A DNA stretch of 64,000 bases from HT1-32 sp040219025 (GTDB lineage: Bacteria; Pseudomonadota; Alphaproteobacteria; Rhodospirillales; HT1-32). Below are positions 7,810 through 16,423 of this stretch, one piece after another. Location: positions 1 through 64,000 of the forward strand of contig JAVJTE010000035.1 of the NCBI GenBank assembly GCA_040219025.1, written 5' to 3'. Numbering within the stretch: the stretch's first letter is position 1; every line of letters begins with the position of its first letter. A program made the translations under genes and the position numbers. The notes below the pieces were generated by a model. That model was not told the origin of the DNA. It saw nothing but the letters and a program-made list of their open reading frames with translations, and did not search any database.

Positions 7810-8865
7810 CTAGTGATTATCCAGCAGATCACGTACTGACGCGATAACATCTGCTGCCGGAATATCACGAATACTGCGGCCACCGTCATATGCGCCGGGA
7901 ATAGCCGGAACAGCGGCAGCATGCGCCCCGGGATAATGAATTCGATGACCCGTCCCGGCAGGATACCAGACACCCGGCTTTGCCCGGGCCGAGAACACAG
8001 CAACACAGGGGATGTCTGCGGCGGCGGCGAGATGCATCGGCCCGCTGTCGACGCCCAGAAACAGCTCCGCACCGATCATTGCCGCCGCCGAGAGTCGCGG
8101 TGACAGCATGCCACACAGATTGCCTGCCGGTCCGGTCCAGTGACCGGCATATCCGGCAAGCTTTTCCCGGTCGGCGGCGGCACCGATGAGTACCAGTCCC
8201 AGATCCGGATAAGCAGACGTCAGCACTGACAAAACTGCCTCCCAGCGGTCATCACCCCAATCCTTGTCCGCTGTTTTCCCGGCAGGCGCAAAAGCGATGA
8301 ACCGGCTGTCTCCGGTTGCAGCCCGGCGTATCTGACGCCCCGTCTTCAGTTCATCCTCATGGAGATGCAGACGATGGGACCCGTCATCCGGCCCGGTTGG
8401 CAACCTGCAGACCCGCACAAGTCTGTCAGTCTCTCGCTCCCAGCAGTCGTCTGTGTGCTTCAGATACCGGCGATTTTCGGCCCTAAGCGGCAGGCCGGTG
8501 ACAGGAAGCCCGGCAAACAGGCGGAAAAACAGCCCGTCGCGGCAGACTGACCAGAAGCTGCCCGGTTCACTCAGATACACCAGCCTGTCTGCACCGGCTG
8601 CCCGCAGCAGACGAAGCAGAGCGAGGCCGGAGAAGAGGTCGAGGCCTGCGGGAAAGGCCAGATATCCGGCAATCCCCGGCTCACCGTCCAGCAACTGCAT
8701 CATTGGCGCCGCGTTATCAGCAACCGGCTCGTTGGTCAGCAGCAGGATCTCATGATCCGGCCATTGCTTGCGAACGGCTTCAAGCACCGGCAGGCTGATG
8801 ACACCATCACCGATGCTCCCCCGGCGAAAGACAACAATACGCTTCGGATTATCAACGGTTTCCAT
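7810..8865 (-). CDS. Glycosyltransferase family 9 (heptosyltransferase-like)
   Basis: 351 residues. The ADP-heptose:LPS heptosyltransferase family pattern is clear: RIVVFRRGSIGDGVISLPVL at the N-terminus, FAPAGKTADKDWGDDRW in the middle and LGVDSGPMHLAAAADIPCVAVFS at the donor site. Members add heptose or another sugar to LPS inner core in the cytoplasm. It is the first gene of the minus-strand array ending with the O-antigen ligase and is divergently arranged from the GT4 gene at 8968, leaving a 102-base shared promoter region. Confidence 0.87.
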   Translation of the reverse strand: METVDNPKRIVVFRRGSIGDGVISLPVLEAVRKQWPDHEILLLTNEPVADNAAPMMQLLDGEPGIAGYLAFPAGLDLFSGLALLRLLRAAGADRLVYLSEPGSFWSVCRDGLFFRLFAGLPVTGLPLRAENRRYLKHTDDCWERETDRLVRVCRLPTGPDDGSHRLHLHEDELKTGRQIRRAATGDSRFIAFAPAGKTADKDWGDDRWEAVLSVLTSAYPDLGLVLIGAAADREKLAGYAGHWTGPAGNLCGMLSPRLSAAAMIGAELFLGVDSGPMHLAAAADIPCVAVFSARAKPGVWYPAGTGHRIHYPGAHAAAVPAIPGAYDGGRSIRDIPAADVIASVRDLLDNH

Positions 8866-8967
8866 CGTACCGGTGATCCTATTCCTGACGGGACAGAGGA
8901 CAAACAGTTTGATCGCAAAGCCCCCTTGGTCGATTATCCCGGCTCATCGGAAGACAGGTACGACGCA
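8866..8967. promoter_or_regulatory. Divergent promoter region between two glycosyltransferase arrays
   Basis: 102 bases separate the divergent GT9 and GT4 starts. It must contain promoters for both the minus-strand array down to 4182 and the plus-strand array up to 14622. No confident -35/-10 or operator pair is visible by eye. Confidence 0.4.
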
Positions 8968-10146
8968 ATGGAGAAGCAGTTTCTACGCAGCAAAAAACTT
9001 CGCGTCCTGATTAACGGAATCCACGCCAAAAGTGGCGGCGGGGTGACCTATCTGCAGAACATCCTGCCCCTGCTGGCAGACGATCCCGAACTTGAACTTC
9101 ATCTGTTTCTCCACTCGGATCAGTATGCCCTGTTCGGTATCATTGATGAACGGGTGCATATGCATCTGATGGATTATCCGAACGGCTTCTTCAGCGCACT
9201 TTACTGGGAACAGGCATCACTGCCGATTCTCGCGCGGGCGATGTCCGCAGACGTGACATTGTCGCCCGCCAACTACGGCCCTCTGTTTGCCCCGGCACAA
9301 GTCATTGTCCTGCGTAACAGCCTCGCGGTCGCCGGACGTGAAACACGTCTCGTCAAACGGTTATACTGGGCCGCGTTGACACTGATGACCGCCCTGTCGC
9401 TCTCTCGTTGTCGCAGGGCAATTGCGGTATCCCGGTACGCCCGCAGCGCATTGACATTCGGGATGGGCAGCCTGCTGATCAACAAGGTTGCGGTGGTTCA
9501 TCATGGCGTCCGGAACATTTTCCGTCCTGCAGTTCCCTTCCGGGAAGATAACTTCCTGCTCGCGGTAAGTGACATCTATGTTCAGAAAAACCTGCATACG
9601 CTTATTGCCGCCCTGCCGGAGATCAGACGTCAGGCCCCCGGAATCAGCCTGAAAATCGCAGGTCGCGCCATCGACAAGGGTTATCTCGCCGAGATTCATG
9701 CCGTTATCAACGAGAATGATCTTCAGGATTCCGTTGAATTTCTGGGCGCTCAGACGACCGCAGAACTGGTTGATCTGTACCAGCGCTGCAAGGTCTTCGT
9801 TTTTCCTTCAACCGTAGAAACCTTCGGCAACCCGCTGGTTGAAGCGATGGCAAGCGGTGCAGCTATCGCCAGTTCCAATACGGCTGCGATGCCTGAGATT
9901 GTTGGTGACGCCGCCCTGTTCTTCGACCCTCTGGATGTGACGGATCTTGCCGGGAAAGTGTCAGACCTGCTGAATGATGACGACCTGCGCAAGGCAATGA
10001 AGCAGAAAGCGATTCGGCGGGCAAAAGACTTTTCATGGGAACTGACAGCCGGAAAAACCGCAAGAGTGCTCAAGGAGGCCACGCCGAAAGAACGGCGCAA
10101 GGCCATTGGTATAAAGCTCGACACGGAAAGTGACGACCTCCGGTGA
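8968..10146 (+). CDS. Glycosyltransferase family 4
   Basis: 392 residues. The N-terminus KKLRVLINGIHAKSGGGVTY carries the glycine-rich GT4 loop; the donor half has FLLAVSDIYVQKNLHTLIAAL and the EX7E motif PSTVETFGNPLVEAMASGAA. The start at 8968 avoids an in-frame extension that would overlap the divergent GT9 gene. The protein closely resembles the product of 12296-13405 in layout and N-terminal motif, suggesting a local duplication. It is the first gene of a five-gene plus-strand array; its stop overlaps the GTG start of the next gene. Confidence 0.87.
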   Translation: MEKQFLRSKKLRVLINGIHAKSGGGVTYLQNILPLLADDPELELHLFLHSDQYALFGIIDERVHMHLMDYPNGFFSALYWEQASLPILARAMSADVTLSPANYGPLFAPAQVIVLRNSLAVAGRETRLVKRLYWAALTLMTALSLSRCRRAIAVSRYARSALTFGMGSLLINKVAVVHHGVRNIFRPAVPFREDNFLLAVSDIYVQKNLHTLIAALPEIRRQAPGISLKIAGRAIDKGYLAEIHAVINENDLQDSVEFLGAQTTAELVDLYQRCKVFVFPSTVETFGNPLVEAMASGAAIASSNTAAMPEIVGDAALFFDPLDVTDLAGKVSDLLNDDDLRKAMKQKAIRRAKDFSWELTAGKTARVLKEATPKERRKAIGIKLDTESDDLR

Positions 10147-11246
10147 CTGTTCGCCTGCTATATCTCGTCAGTCATCCGATCCAGTATCAGGCACCGCTGC
10201 TAAGGCAGATTGCACGACAGCCAGATATCCGGCTGCGTGTTCTGTTTGAGAATGTCGCATCGGACGGACCGCATTTCGATCCGGGCTTTGGCCGTGAAAT
10301 CCGATGGGATGTGCCATTGCGCGATGGCTATGACAACGCATCGTTGAAAGACGTTTCACTGGCTGACGAGATTTCCGGCTGTGACCTGCTGTGGGTTCAC
10401 GGATGGCAGACAGCCGTTTTGAGATCGGCCATCCGGCAGGCAAAACGGCAGGACAAACCGGTACTGATGCGGGGAGAGAACTGGTCCGGTGCCATGCCGG
10501 ACGGTGCGGGGATCCGGGGATGGCTGAAACGTCGCTATCTCGCTTCCATATTCAGGCATTGCAGCGGCTTTCTCTGTATCGGGAAAATGAACCGGGATTA
10601 CTACCGGCAGCATGGCGTGAATGATGACCGGCTGTTCGACATGCCCTACGCAATCGATAACGAGATGTTCAGGGAAAAAGCCAGAGCCTCCGACCCCGAC
10701 GCTTTACGGCAGAGTCTTGGAATCCAGGAAGGCCGGAAGATTGTTCTCTACGCCGGCAAGATGTCAGCGCGAAAACATCCTGATGTTCTGTTGAAGGCCT
10801 GGAAGATGGCAAACTGGACCGGCCCGCCGCCTGTTCTGCTGTTTGCCGGCGATGGCCCGTTGATGACCGGGCTGCGCCGGGAAGCATCTGCAGATGTGAT
10901 CTTCGCCGGGTTTCGCAATCAGACCGAATTACCCGGCATATATCGCCTGGCCGATCTGTTTGTTCTTGCCGCCTCACGGGAAGCCTGGGGCCTGGCAATT
11001 AACGAGGCTATGGTCTGCGGTACCGCTGTCATCGCATCATCCGAATGTGGTGCGGCCCATGATCTGATCAATCAGGACTGTGGCCGCCTGGTTCCGGCAG
11101 GCGATGTCGTGGCGCTGGCCGAAACTTTGCCCGAAGCACTCGAAAACAGCGGACCGCTGGGTGAGAATGCCCGCTTGCGCATGGAAGGGTGGAGTTTCGA
11201 CGCGGACATCCGGGGCCTTGCCCATGCCATCCGGTCTGTGACATGA
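10143..11246 (+). CDS. Glycosyltransferase family 4
   Basis: 367 residues, GTG start overlapping the previous stop (GTGA). The N-terminus LLYLVSHPIQYQAPLLRQIA is a frequent opening of GT4 enzymes in surface polysaccharide loci. The donor domain shows KIVLYAGKMSARKHPDVLLKA and the EX7E motif SREAWGLAINEAMVCGTAVI. A cytoplasmic, membrane-associated sugar transferase; donor and acceptor are unknown. Its stop overlaps the next start by four bases. Confidence 0.86.
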   Translation: MTVRLLYLVSHPIQYQAPLLRQIARQPDIRLRVLFENVASDGPHFDPGFGREIRWDVPLRDGYDNASLKDVSLADEISGCDLLWVHGWQTAVLRSAIRQAKRQDKPVLMRGENWSGAMPDGAGIRGWLKRRYLASIFRHCSGFLCIGKMNRDYYRQHGVNDDRLFDMPYAIDNEMFREKARASDPDALRQSLGIQEGRKIVLYAGKMSARKHPDVLLKAWKMANWTGPPPVLLFAGDGPLMTGLRREASADVIFAGFRNQTELPGIYRLADLFVLAASREAWGLAINEAMVCGTAVIASSECGAAHDLINQDCGRLVPAGDVVALAETLPEALENSGPLGENARLRMEGWSFDADIRGLAHAIRSVT

Positions 11247-12295
11247 AACCTCTGAATATTCTGTTCGTTGCTGAACTGGCCCCCGGCTCGCGAAGTTACC
11301 AGCGCATCCGGCGGCTCAAGCTCATGGGCCATTCGGTTGAGACCTTATCCCTGGTTCCGCCTGATGCCACCTATGAAACCAGACCCCGCCTGATCGACCG
11401 GATTCGCCACCGGCTGCGCTATCCTCAGGACCGGAGCGGTGCCAATGACAGGTTACGCCACCTGCCATCTCAGCCCCGGCCTGATATTGTCTGGTTTGAA
11501 CGCGCAACAACTGTTCCCGCCGCAACCCTGCGCGCCATCAAACAATCCCACCCTGACTGCAAACTGATCTGGTATGCGGAAGATGACATGATGAACCCGG
11601 CACATCTCAGTCGCCAGGTTGAATCTGCCGTTCCCTGGTATGACCTCTGGGTGACCACCAAATCCTTCAACACCCGGCCTGATGAACTGCCGTCACTCGG
11701 TGCGAAATCAATCCTGTTCGTCAACAACGCCTACGACATCGACGCGCATTCACCGATAGATCTTTCCGATGAGGACCGGCAGTGCTTTGGGTCAGACATC
11801 TCATTCGTCGGAACATGGGAACATCCGCGGGCAGAAACCGTCCGGCGGCTGGCTGAAGCCGGCTTGTCGGTTCGCATCTGGGGAAATGGCTGGGAACGAA
11901 TGGCCAATCCGCCGGCAAGTCTCGATATTGCCTATACGCCGGTATACGGCGACGACTACCGTCGCGTGATCTGTGCATCAAAGATAAATCTGTGCTTTCT
12001 GCGCAGGGGGAACCGTGATCTGCAGACCTGTCGCTCCTTCGAAATTCCGGCTATCGGCGGTTTCATGATCCATGAATTTTCGGTTGAAATGTCAAAGATA
12101 CTCCCCCCTAGTCAGGGTGCTGTATACTTTGACAATGAAACGGATTTGCCCGGACTTTGCCGGTTCTGGCTGGACCACACGGAGAAACGCAAGATGATCG
12201 CTGAGACAGGGCGATCCGAGCTGCAGAAGGCCGGGCATGAACATGAAGACAGATTACGGGAAATTCTTGAAGCCGCTGTCGGCAAAGGCGGCTGA
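11243..12295 (+). CDS. Glycosyltransferase, CgeB-like
   Basis: 350 residues. The start at 11243 (ATGAAACCTCTG) overlaps the preceding stop by four bases. The protein resembles CgeB-type glycosyltransferases: SRSYQRIRRLKLMGHSVETL at the N-terminus, a central ISFVGTWEHPRAETVRRLAE, and the C-terminal LQTCRSFEIPAIGGFMIHEF in place of a standard EX7E motif. CgeB members are known from spore coat and surface glycan loci. It probably adds one sugar residue to the same glycan as its neighbours. Confidence 0.78.
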   Translation: MKPLNILFVAELAPGSRSYQRIRRLKLMGHSVETLSLVPPDATYETRPRLIDRIRHRLRYPQDRSGANDRLRHLPSQPRPDIVWFERATTVPAATLRAIKQSHPDCKLIWYAEDDMMNPAHLSRQVESAVPWYDLWVTTKSFNTRPDELPSLGAKSILFVNNAYDIDAHSPIDLSDEDRQCFGSDISFVGTWEHPRAETVRRLAEAGLSVRIWGNGWERMANPPASLDIAYTPVYGDDYRRVICASKINLCFLRRGNRDLQTCRSFEIPAIGGFMIHEFSVEMSKILPPSQGAVYFDNETDLPGLCRFWLDHTEKRKMIAETGRSELQKAGHEHEDRLREILEAAVGKGG

Positions 12296-13405
12296 ATGAA
12301 AGTTCTTGTCAACGCCCTGTCCGCCAAAAAAGGCGGTATCGTCACCTACACCAAGAATCTTCTGACATCCCTCTCAGAGGCCGGGATCGACGTGACTGTT
12401 GCCGTCCCCCTGGAATTCAGTCATCCGCTGAAGCAGTGCCTCCTACCGATTGATACGTCCGGATTCTCACCGGCCCGGCGGTTCCTGTGGGAGCAGACTG
12501 TCTGGCGTTCCATCGTCAAACGCCACAATCCCGATGTTCTGTTTTCTTCTGCCAACTTCGGTCTTCTGAGCAGCTCCTGCCGGCAGATACTGTTGCTGCG
12601 GGAAGGTGGTCTTTTCGACCCGGACTATCTCGCGAATATGGCCCCCACCCAAGGGGTATACGCGTCGCTAAACCGGTCAATCCGGCGGCGGCTGATGCTG
12701 GCCTCGGCAACCCGCTCCGACACCATCATCACACCGACCGAGGCAATGCGGGACATGGTCGGCCTCTGGCTGCCAAACGCCCGGGAAAAGCTCATCGTCA
12801 ATCATTACGGCACACTGAACGAGGCATTCGCACCGAACGCCAGTATACGCAAATGGCGGACAGACGGCGTCTTGCGGCTTTTGTATGTTTCCGTCTATTA
12901 CCCTCACAAGGTTCCCTGGCTGTTATGCGAGGCTGTCGACCGGCTGAATGCCGCGGGTATACCAACCACCGCAACCATCACGATGACCTTGCGCGAAATG
13001 GCCGAGATGCCGGGAGGAGGTCTGGATCACGCCGTCGTCTCGCAAGCTGTCGCCAACGGAACCGTCAAGCTTGGCCATCATGACTATTCGGACCTGCCGG
13101 ATCTCTATCGCTCGCATGATGCTTTTGTTTTCCCGTCAGTCTCCGAGACATTTGGCCATCCGATGGCGGAAGCCATGAGTTCAGGTTTGCCTGTCGTCGT
13201 CTCGGACACCAGTGTTAACCGGGAGATCTGCGGTGATACCGCGCTTTATGCCGCCCCCTATTCAGTGACAGAAATTTGCGACCGGTTGAAGAAACTCGAC
13301 AACGACCAGGAACTGAGGGTCTCGCTCCGCCGGAGCGCCCGGCAGAGAACTTTGGAAATGTATGACTGGCAGGGACATATAGACCGCCTGCTGGCGTTAT
13401 TTTGA
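12296..13405 (+). CDS. Glycosyltransferase family 4
   Basis: 369 residues, starting immediately after the previous stop (TGA-ATG). N-terminal KVLVNALSAKKGGIVTYTKN parallels the GT4 enzyme at 8968. The donor site has LRLLYVSVYYPHKVPWLLCEA and the EX7E motif PSVSETFGHPMAEAMSSGLP. An insertion with LPDTSG-like phasing is absent, so the length is typical. Presumably a cytoplasmic sugar transferase of the same pathway. Confidence 0.86.
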   Translation: MKVLVNALSAKKGGIVTYTKNLLTSLSEAGIDVTVAVPLEFSHPLKQCLLPIDTSGFSPARRFLWEQTVWRSIVKRHNPDVLFSSANFGLLSSSCRQILLLREGGLFDPDYLANMAPTQGVYASLNRSIRRRLMLASATRSDTIITPTEAMRDMVGLWLPNAREKLIVNHYGTLNEAFAPNASIRKWRTDGVLRLLYVSVYYPHKVPWLLCEAVDRLNAAGIPTTATITMTLREMAEMPGGGLDHAVVSQAVANGTVKLGHHDYSDLPDLYRSHDAFVFPSVSETFGHPMAEAMSSGLPVVVSDTSVNREICGDTALYAAPYSVTEICDRLKKLDNDQELRVSLRRSARQRTLEMYDWQGHIDRLLALF

Positions 13406-13407
13406 TC

Positions 13408-14622
13408 ATGCAGGAAACAAAAAGCAGAGATAACTCGAACGACATCCGGTTCGGGCTATTGCTTGCTTTCATTTTTGTTCTTCTTGCCGGACTGCTGATA
13501 ACCCTGCGGGATGCCTATCTCATACATATTGATGCGGCATGGGTTACCACACCTTACAACCGGTTTGCCTATTTCTGTGATGATATACCGGCCTGCCTTC
13601 GGATCGGATCGGCCTGGAGCTGGAAACTCATCACGGAACTGATGAATGCCGGTATTCATGTGTTGGAGGCTGGCTCGACAAGCGAATCTGCCGGTCTGAC
13701 CGTTTCCGATATCGGGGACAATGCGGAACGGGTTGCTGCAGTCCTGCACAGACTTCTGATGCTGGCACCCGTTCCTGTCGCAGCGTTGCTGATAACCAGG
13801 ACTAAGCCTGCCGCCATTCTGATCCTCGTCCTGGCCTTTGCGGCAATGCTGGGCTGGAGCCCGCTGCTGTATCGCCCGGTCATTGCATTCTACAGCCTGT
13901 TTGCAGACTGGCCTCATAACTACTGGGATTTCAGCATTGCCCTGCAGTTCTATGATTTTGTTTCTGTCGGTTTCCTGTTCTGCCTGCTGATCCGGCTCGC
14001 ACGACCACACACCCCCGGTTATGCCGATGCCGTGCTGCTAGTGCTTCTCGGGCAGTTTCTATTTGAAAACCTTGGTATTGTCGCGGGCATAGCCGTCGCT
14101 CTGCGGTACGTTCTGTTGCCAGCAGGCCCGAACCGATGGAAGCCTGCATTTTACCGACTGGCATGTTCTGCAGCCACGTCAGTCACATTACTGGCTGTCA
14201 TGCTTGCCCTGATACAGGCAAACAAGGGGGCAAATCCGACAGGACATGCGGTTACGCTATCCGCCTATTTCGACTCCTACCGTGATCTTGTTGCCGAGAA
14301 TATCGGCAGTCTGCCAATCATCATTGCCAATTTCATCAACCTTATGACCCTGCCGCTGGTGATCGGCGGTCTGGCCGGGCTGCTGTTGTCGCGCATTGAC
14401 CGGATGCCCGAAGATGACTCCCGGCAACCGGACCGACTGGCCGTAACGGCCCTGTCGATTACAGCGGGATTTGCGGTGACCATCTGTATCGGGTTTTTCG
14501 TCAATTCCTATCAGTCGGAAACCGGCCGGCAGATCCTGCCTTTCCTGACCATGCTGACCATGACCAGCTGTCTGACTGTCCGCTGGCTTCTGGTTAGCAG
14601 AACCCGCAGCCAGCCTGCTTAA
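13408..14622 (+). CDS. Unrecognised multi-pass membrane protein in a glycan locus
   Basis: 404 residues with about eight to ten hydrophobic segments, for example FGLLLAFIFVLLAGLLI at residues 16-32, and a run of four near residues 270-400. No signature of Wzx, Wzy, GtrC or a GT-C glycosyltransferase could be recognised. Position at the end of a plus-strand glycosyltransferase array and a HID-A-x5-PYNR segment after the first helix make a glycan polymerase or GT-C transferase the most reasonable guess. ATG 13408 is preferred over a TTG six bases upstream. Its stop overlaps the stop of the convergent dehydratase gene. Confidence 0.6.
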   Translation: MQETKSRDNSNDIRFGLLLAFIFVLLAGLLITLRDAYLIHIDAAWVTTPYNRFAYFCDDIPACLRIGSAWSWKLITELMNAGIHVLEAGSTSESAGLTVSDIGDNAERVAAVLHRLLMLAPVPVAALLITRTKPAAILILVLAFAAMLGWSPLLYRPVIAFYSLFADWPHNYWDFSIALQFYDFVSVGFLFCLLIRLARPHTPGYADAVLLVLLGQFLFENLGIVAGIAVALRYVLLPAGPNRWKPAFYRLACSAATSVTLLAVMLALIQANKGANPTGHAVTLSAYFDSYRDLVAENIGSLPIIIANFINLMTLPLVIGGLAGLLLSRIDRMPEDDSRQPDRLAVTALSITAGFAVTICIGFFVNSYQSETGRQILPFLTMLTMTSCLTVRWLLVSRTRSQPA

Positions 14623-15314
14623 AGCGGCGCAATGATCGTTTTGACGAACGGGTTAAGGTAATTATCGAGCAGGGCCAGATTTTTGATCTGGCTGAGCGAC
14701 GCCCAGCAGAACAAACCACCGAGATCATCCGGATTCAGGGCACCCGGTTCGGCCAGAATGATCCGGTTGCTGTTGCTTTTGCGCCAGAACCGCCCGCCTT
14801 CCTCGTTATGTTCTGCGGCATAAACCAGCCGGCACGGGCTCTCGTCCAGAAGATAGTCCGTCAGCGGTGGCCGTTTGCCCTGATGTGCCTGACGAAGATT
14901 GCTCCAGGTTGCCTGGGCTGATGGCGCGAACTGCAACATCCCGAGATTGCCCGGCTCCGCCTTCGCCTGAAGCAGAAACCTGACCTGTCCTTCTCCGGTC
15001 TGTTCACAGACCATCGCCAGAACGCCCCCTTCCGGCTGGGTATAGATCGGCTGATCCCAGGACATCACCTCGCGCAGCCCGCGGGCGGAGGTGCGGACCC
15101 CGGTAATACCGAAGAACTGCCCGCTTTCATGCGAAATATCGCCGGTTTCGGGATCACAGTTCCACGCGCGGACGCTGTTCAGCGGGATCAGCTCGGCAGA
15201 GAATCTGGTGTCTGCACGTTTCCCATCAATCCAGTGCACCAATGGCTGCGGGTCACGTTCTTCCCGTTCGCCGCTGATCCGGATCAGGTCGCGAAACCAT
15301 TCGATATCCGTCAT
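14619..15314 (-). CDS. NDP-hexose 2,3-dehydratase family protein, single-domain (half length)
   Basis: 231 residues. It matches one repeat of the hexose 2,3-dehydratase family (EvaA/TylX/SnogN type): WNCDPETGDISHESGQFFGI, the WDQPIYTQPEGGVLA core, LLQAKAEPGNLGMLQFAPSAQ and the late RIILAEPGALNPDDL/FCWASLSQIKNL segments. Known members have two such repeats and about 450-480 residues; here only one is present. The reaction would convert dTDP-4-keto-6-deoxyglucose to the 3,4-diketo-2,6-dideoxy intermediate. Its start abuts the aminotransferase stop. It is last in the deoxysugar operon. Confidence 0.8.
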   Translation of the reverse strand: MTDIEWFRDLIRISGEREERDPQPLVHWIDGKRADTRFSAELIPLNSVRAWNCDPETGDISHESGQFFGITGVRTSARGLREVMSWDQPIYTQPEGGVLAMVCEQTGEGQVRFLLQAKAEPGNLGMLQFAPSAQATWSNLRQAHQGKRPPLTDYLLDESPCRLVYAAEHNEEGGRFWRKSNSNRIILAEPGALNPDDLGGLFCWASLSQIKNLALLDNYLNPFVKTIIAPL

Positions 15315-16423
15315 CAGACAGATCCTGCAAGACGGCCCAGCACATCAATTACCCGGTCCTGCATGGCATCCGTCAGGCCGGGATACATCGGCAGGGAGAA
15401 GATTTCTCCGGCCGCCGCTTCCAAAACCGGGAAATCGCCAGCCTGATAGCCGAGATGACGATAGCCATCCATGATATGGACAGGCCAGGGATAGCTGATA
15501 TTGACGTGGATATCGGCCTCTTTCAGACCTGCCATCAGCGCGTCTCGCCGGGCATGGCGCACCACATAAACATACCAGGCATGCCGGTTGCCGACCGCTT
15601 CAACCGGCAACCTGATATCTGTATTTGCCAGCCCCTCTGCGTAACGGTCTGCCAATACACGGCGCCGGTCGTTCCAGCCATCAAGCAGGGGCAATTTCAC
15701 ATTCAGAATGGCCGCCTGAACTTCATCAAGACGCGAGTTATAGCCATGTTCAGCGGCGTAATAACTGCCCTTCATGCCATACATCCGGAGCGAGCGAAGT
15801 CGGGCATCCAGTTCCTCATCCGAAGAAACCACCATACCGCCATCGCCATAGGCCCCCAGCAGCTTGGTCGGGTAGAACGAGAAAGCTGCGAGATCACCGA
15901 ACGAGCCGGACTTTGCTCTCCTTGTGGTCGAGCCGGTCGACTGGGCACAGTCTTCAAGAACTTTCAGACCATGGCTGCGTGCAATATCCGTGATCGCCGC
16001 CATGTCGGCGTTCTGTCCGTAAAGATGCACCGGCAGAATGACCTTCGTCCGGGGCGAAATTGCCGCCTCCAGCCTCTCCGGGTCCATCAGCAGCGTGGAC
16101 GGATCAACATCAACGAAGCGGGTCACCGCGCCCGCATTCTCAATCGCCGAGACCGTGGGTACTGCCGTATTCGGCACCGTAATCACTTCATCCCCCGGCC
16201 CGACATCAAGGGCTTTCAGGGCCAGCAGCAGGGCATCCGTACCACTGTTGACGCCCACCCCGTGCGTGCGGTCGCAATAGCGGGCAAAGTCTTCCTCAAA
16301 GCGGCTGACCTCCTGCCCCAGAATCAGCCGCCCCGACGCGAAGACCCGGGCAACGGCCTCATCAATCTCCGCCTTCAGCTCTTCATATTCCGGCAGATAG
16401 TCCCAGACCTGAATGCGGCTCAT
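15314..16423 (-). CDS. DegT/DnrJ/EryC1/StrS family sugar aminotransferase
   Basis: 369 residues. PLP enzyme: GTDA at 61-64, EDCAQ at 157-161 and the Schiff-base lysine K187 in FYPTKLLGAYGDGG. The family transaminates keto groups of nucleotide-linked deoxysugars with Glu or Gln as donor. With a 3-ketoreductase and a 2,3-dehydratase on either side, transfer to C-4 of a 2,6-dideoxy-4-keto sugar is most likely; C-3 transfer remains possible. It overlaps the ketoreductase gene by four bases. Confidence 0.9.
   Translation of the reverse strand: MSRIQVWDYLPEYEELKAEIDEAVARVFASGRLILGQEVSRFEEDFARYCDRTHGVGVNSGTDALLLALKALDVGPGDEVITVPNTAVPTVSAIENAGAVTRFVDVDPSTLLMDPERLEAAISPRTKVILPVHLYGQNADMAAITDIARSHGLKVLEDCAQSTGSTTRRAKSGSFGDLAAFSFYPTKLLGAYGDGGMVVSSDEELDARLRSLRMYGMKGSYYAAEHGYNSRLDEVQAAILNVKLPLLDGWNDRRRVLADRYAEGLANTDIRLPVEAVGNRHAWYVYVVRHARRDALMAGLKEADIHVNISYPWPVHIMDGYRHLGYQAGDFPVLEAAAGEIFSLPMYPGLTDAMQDRVIDVLGRLAGSV

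Noticed and set aside
8752..8967. N-terminal extension of the GT4 gene at 8968
   Set aside because: It would cross the start of the divergent GT9 gene and lacks GT4 homology.
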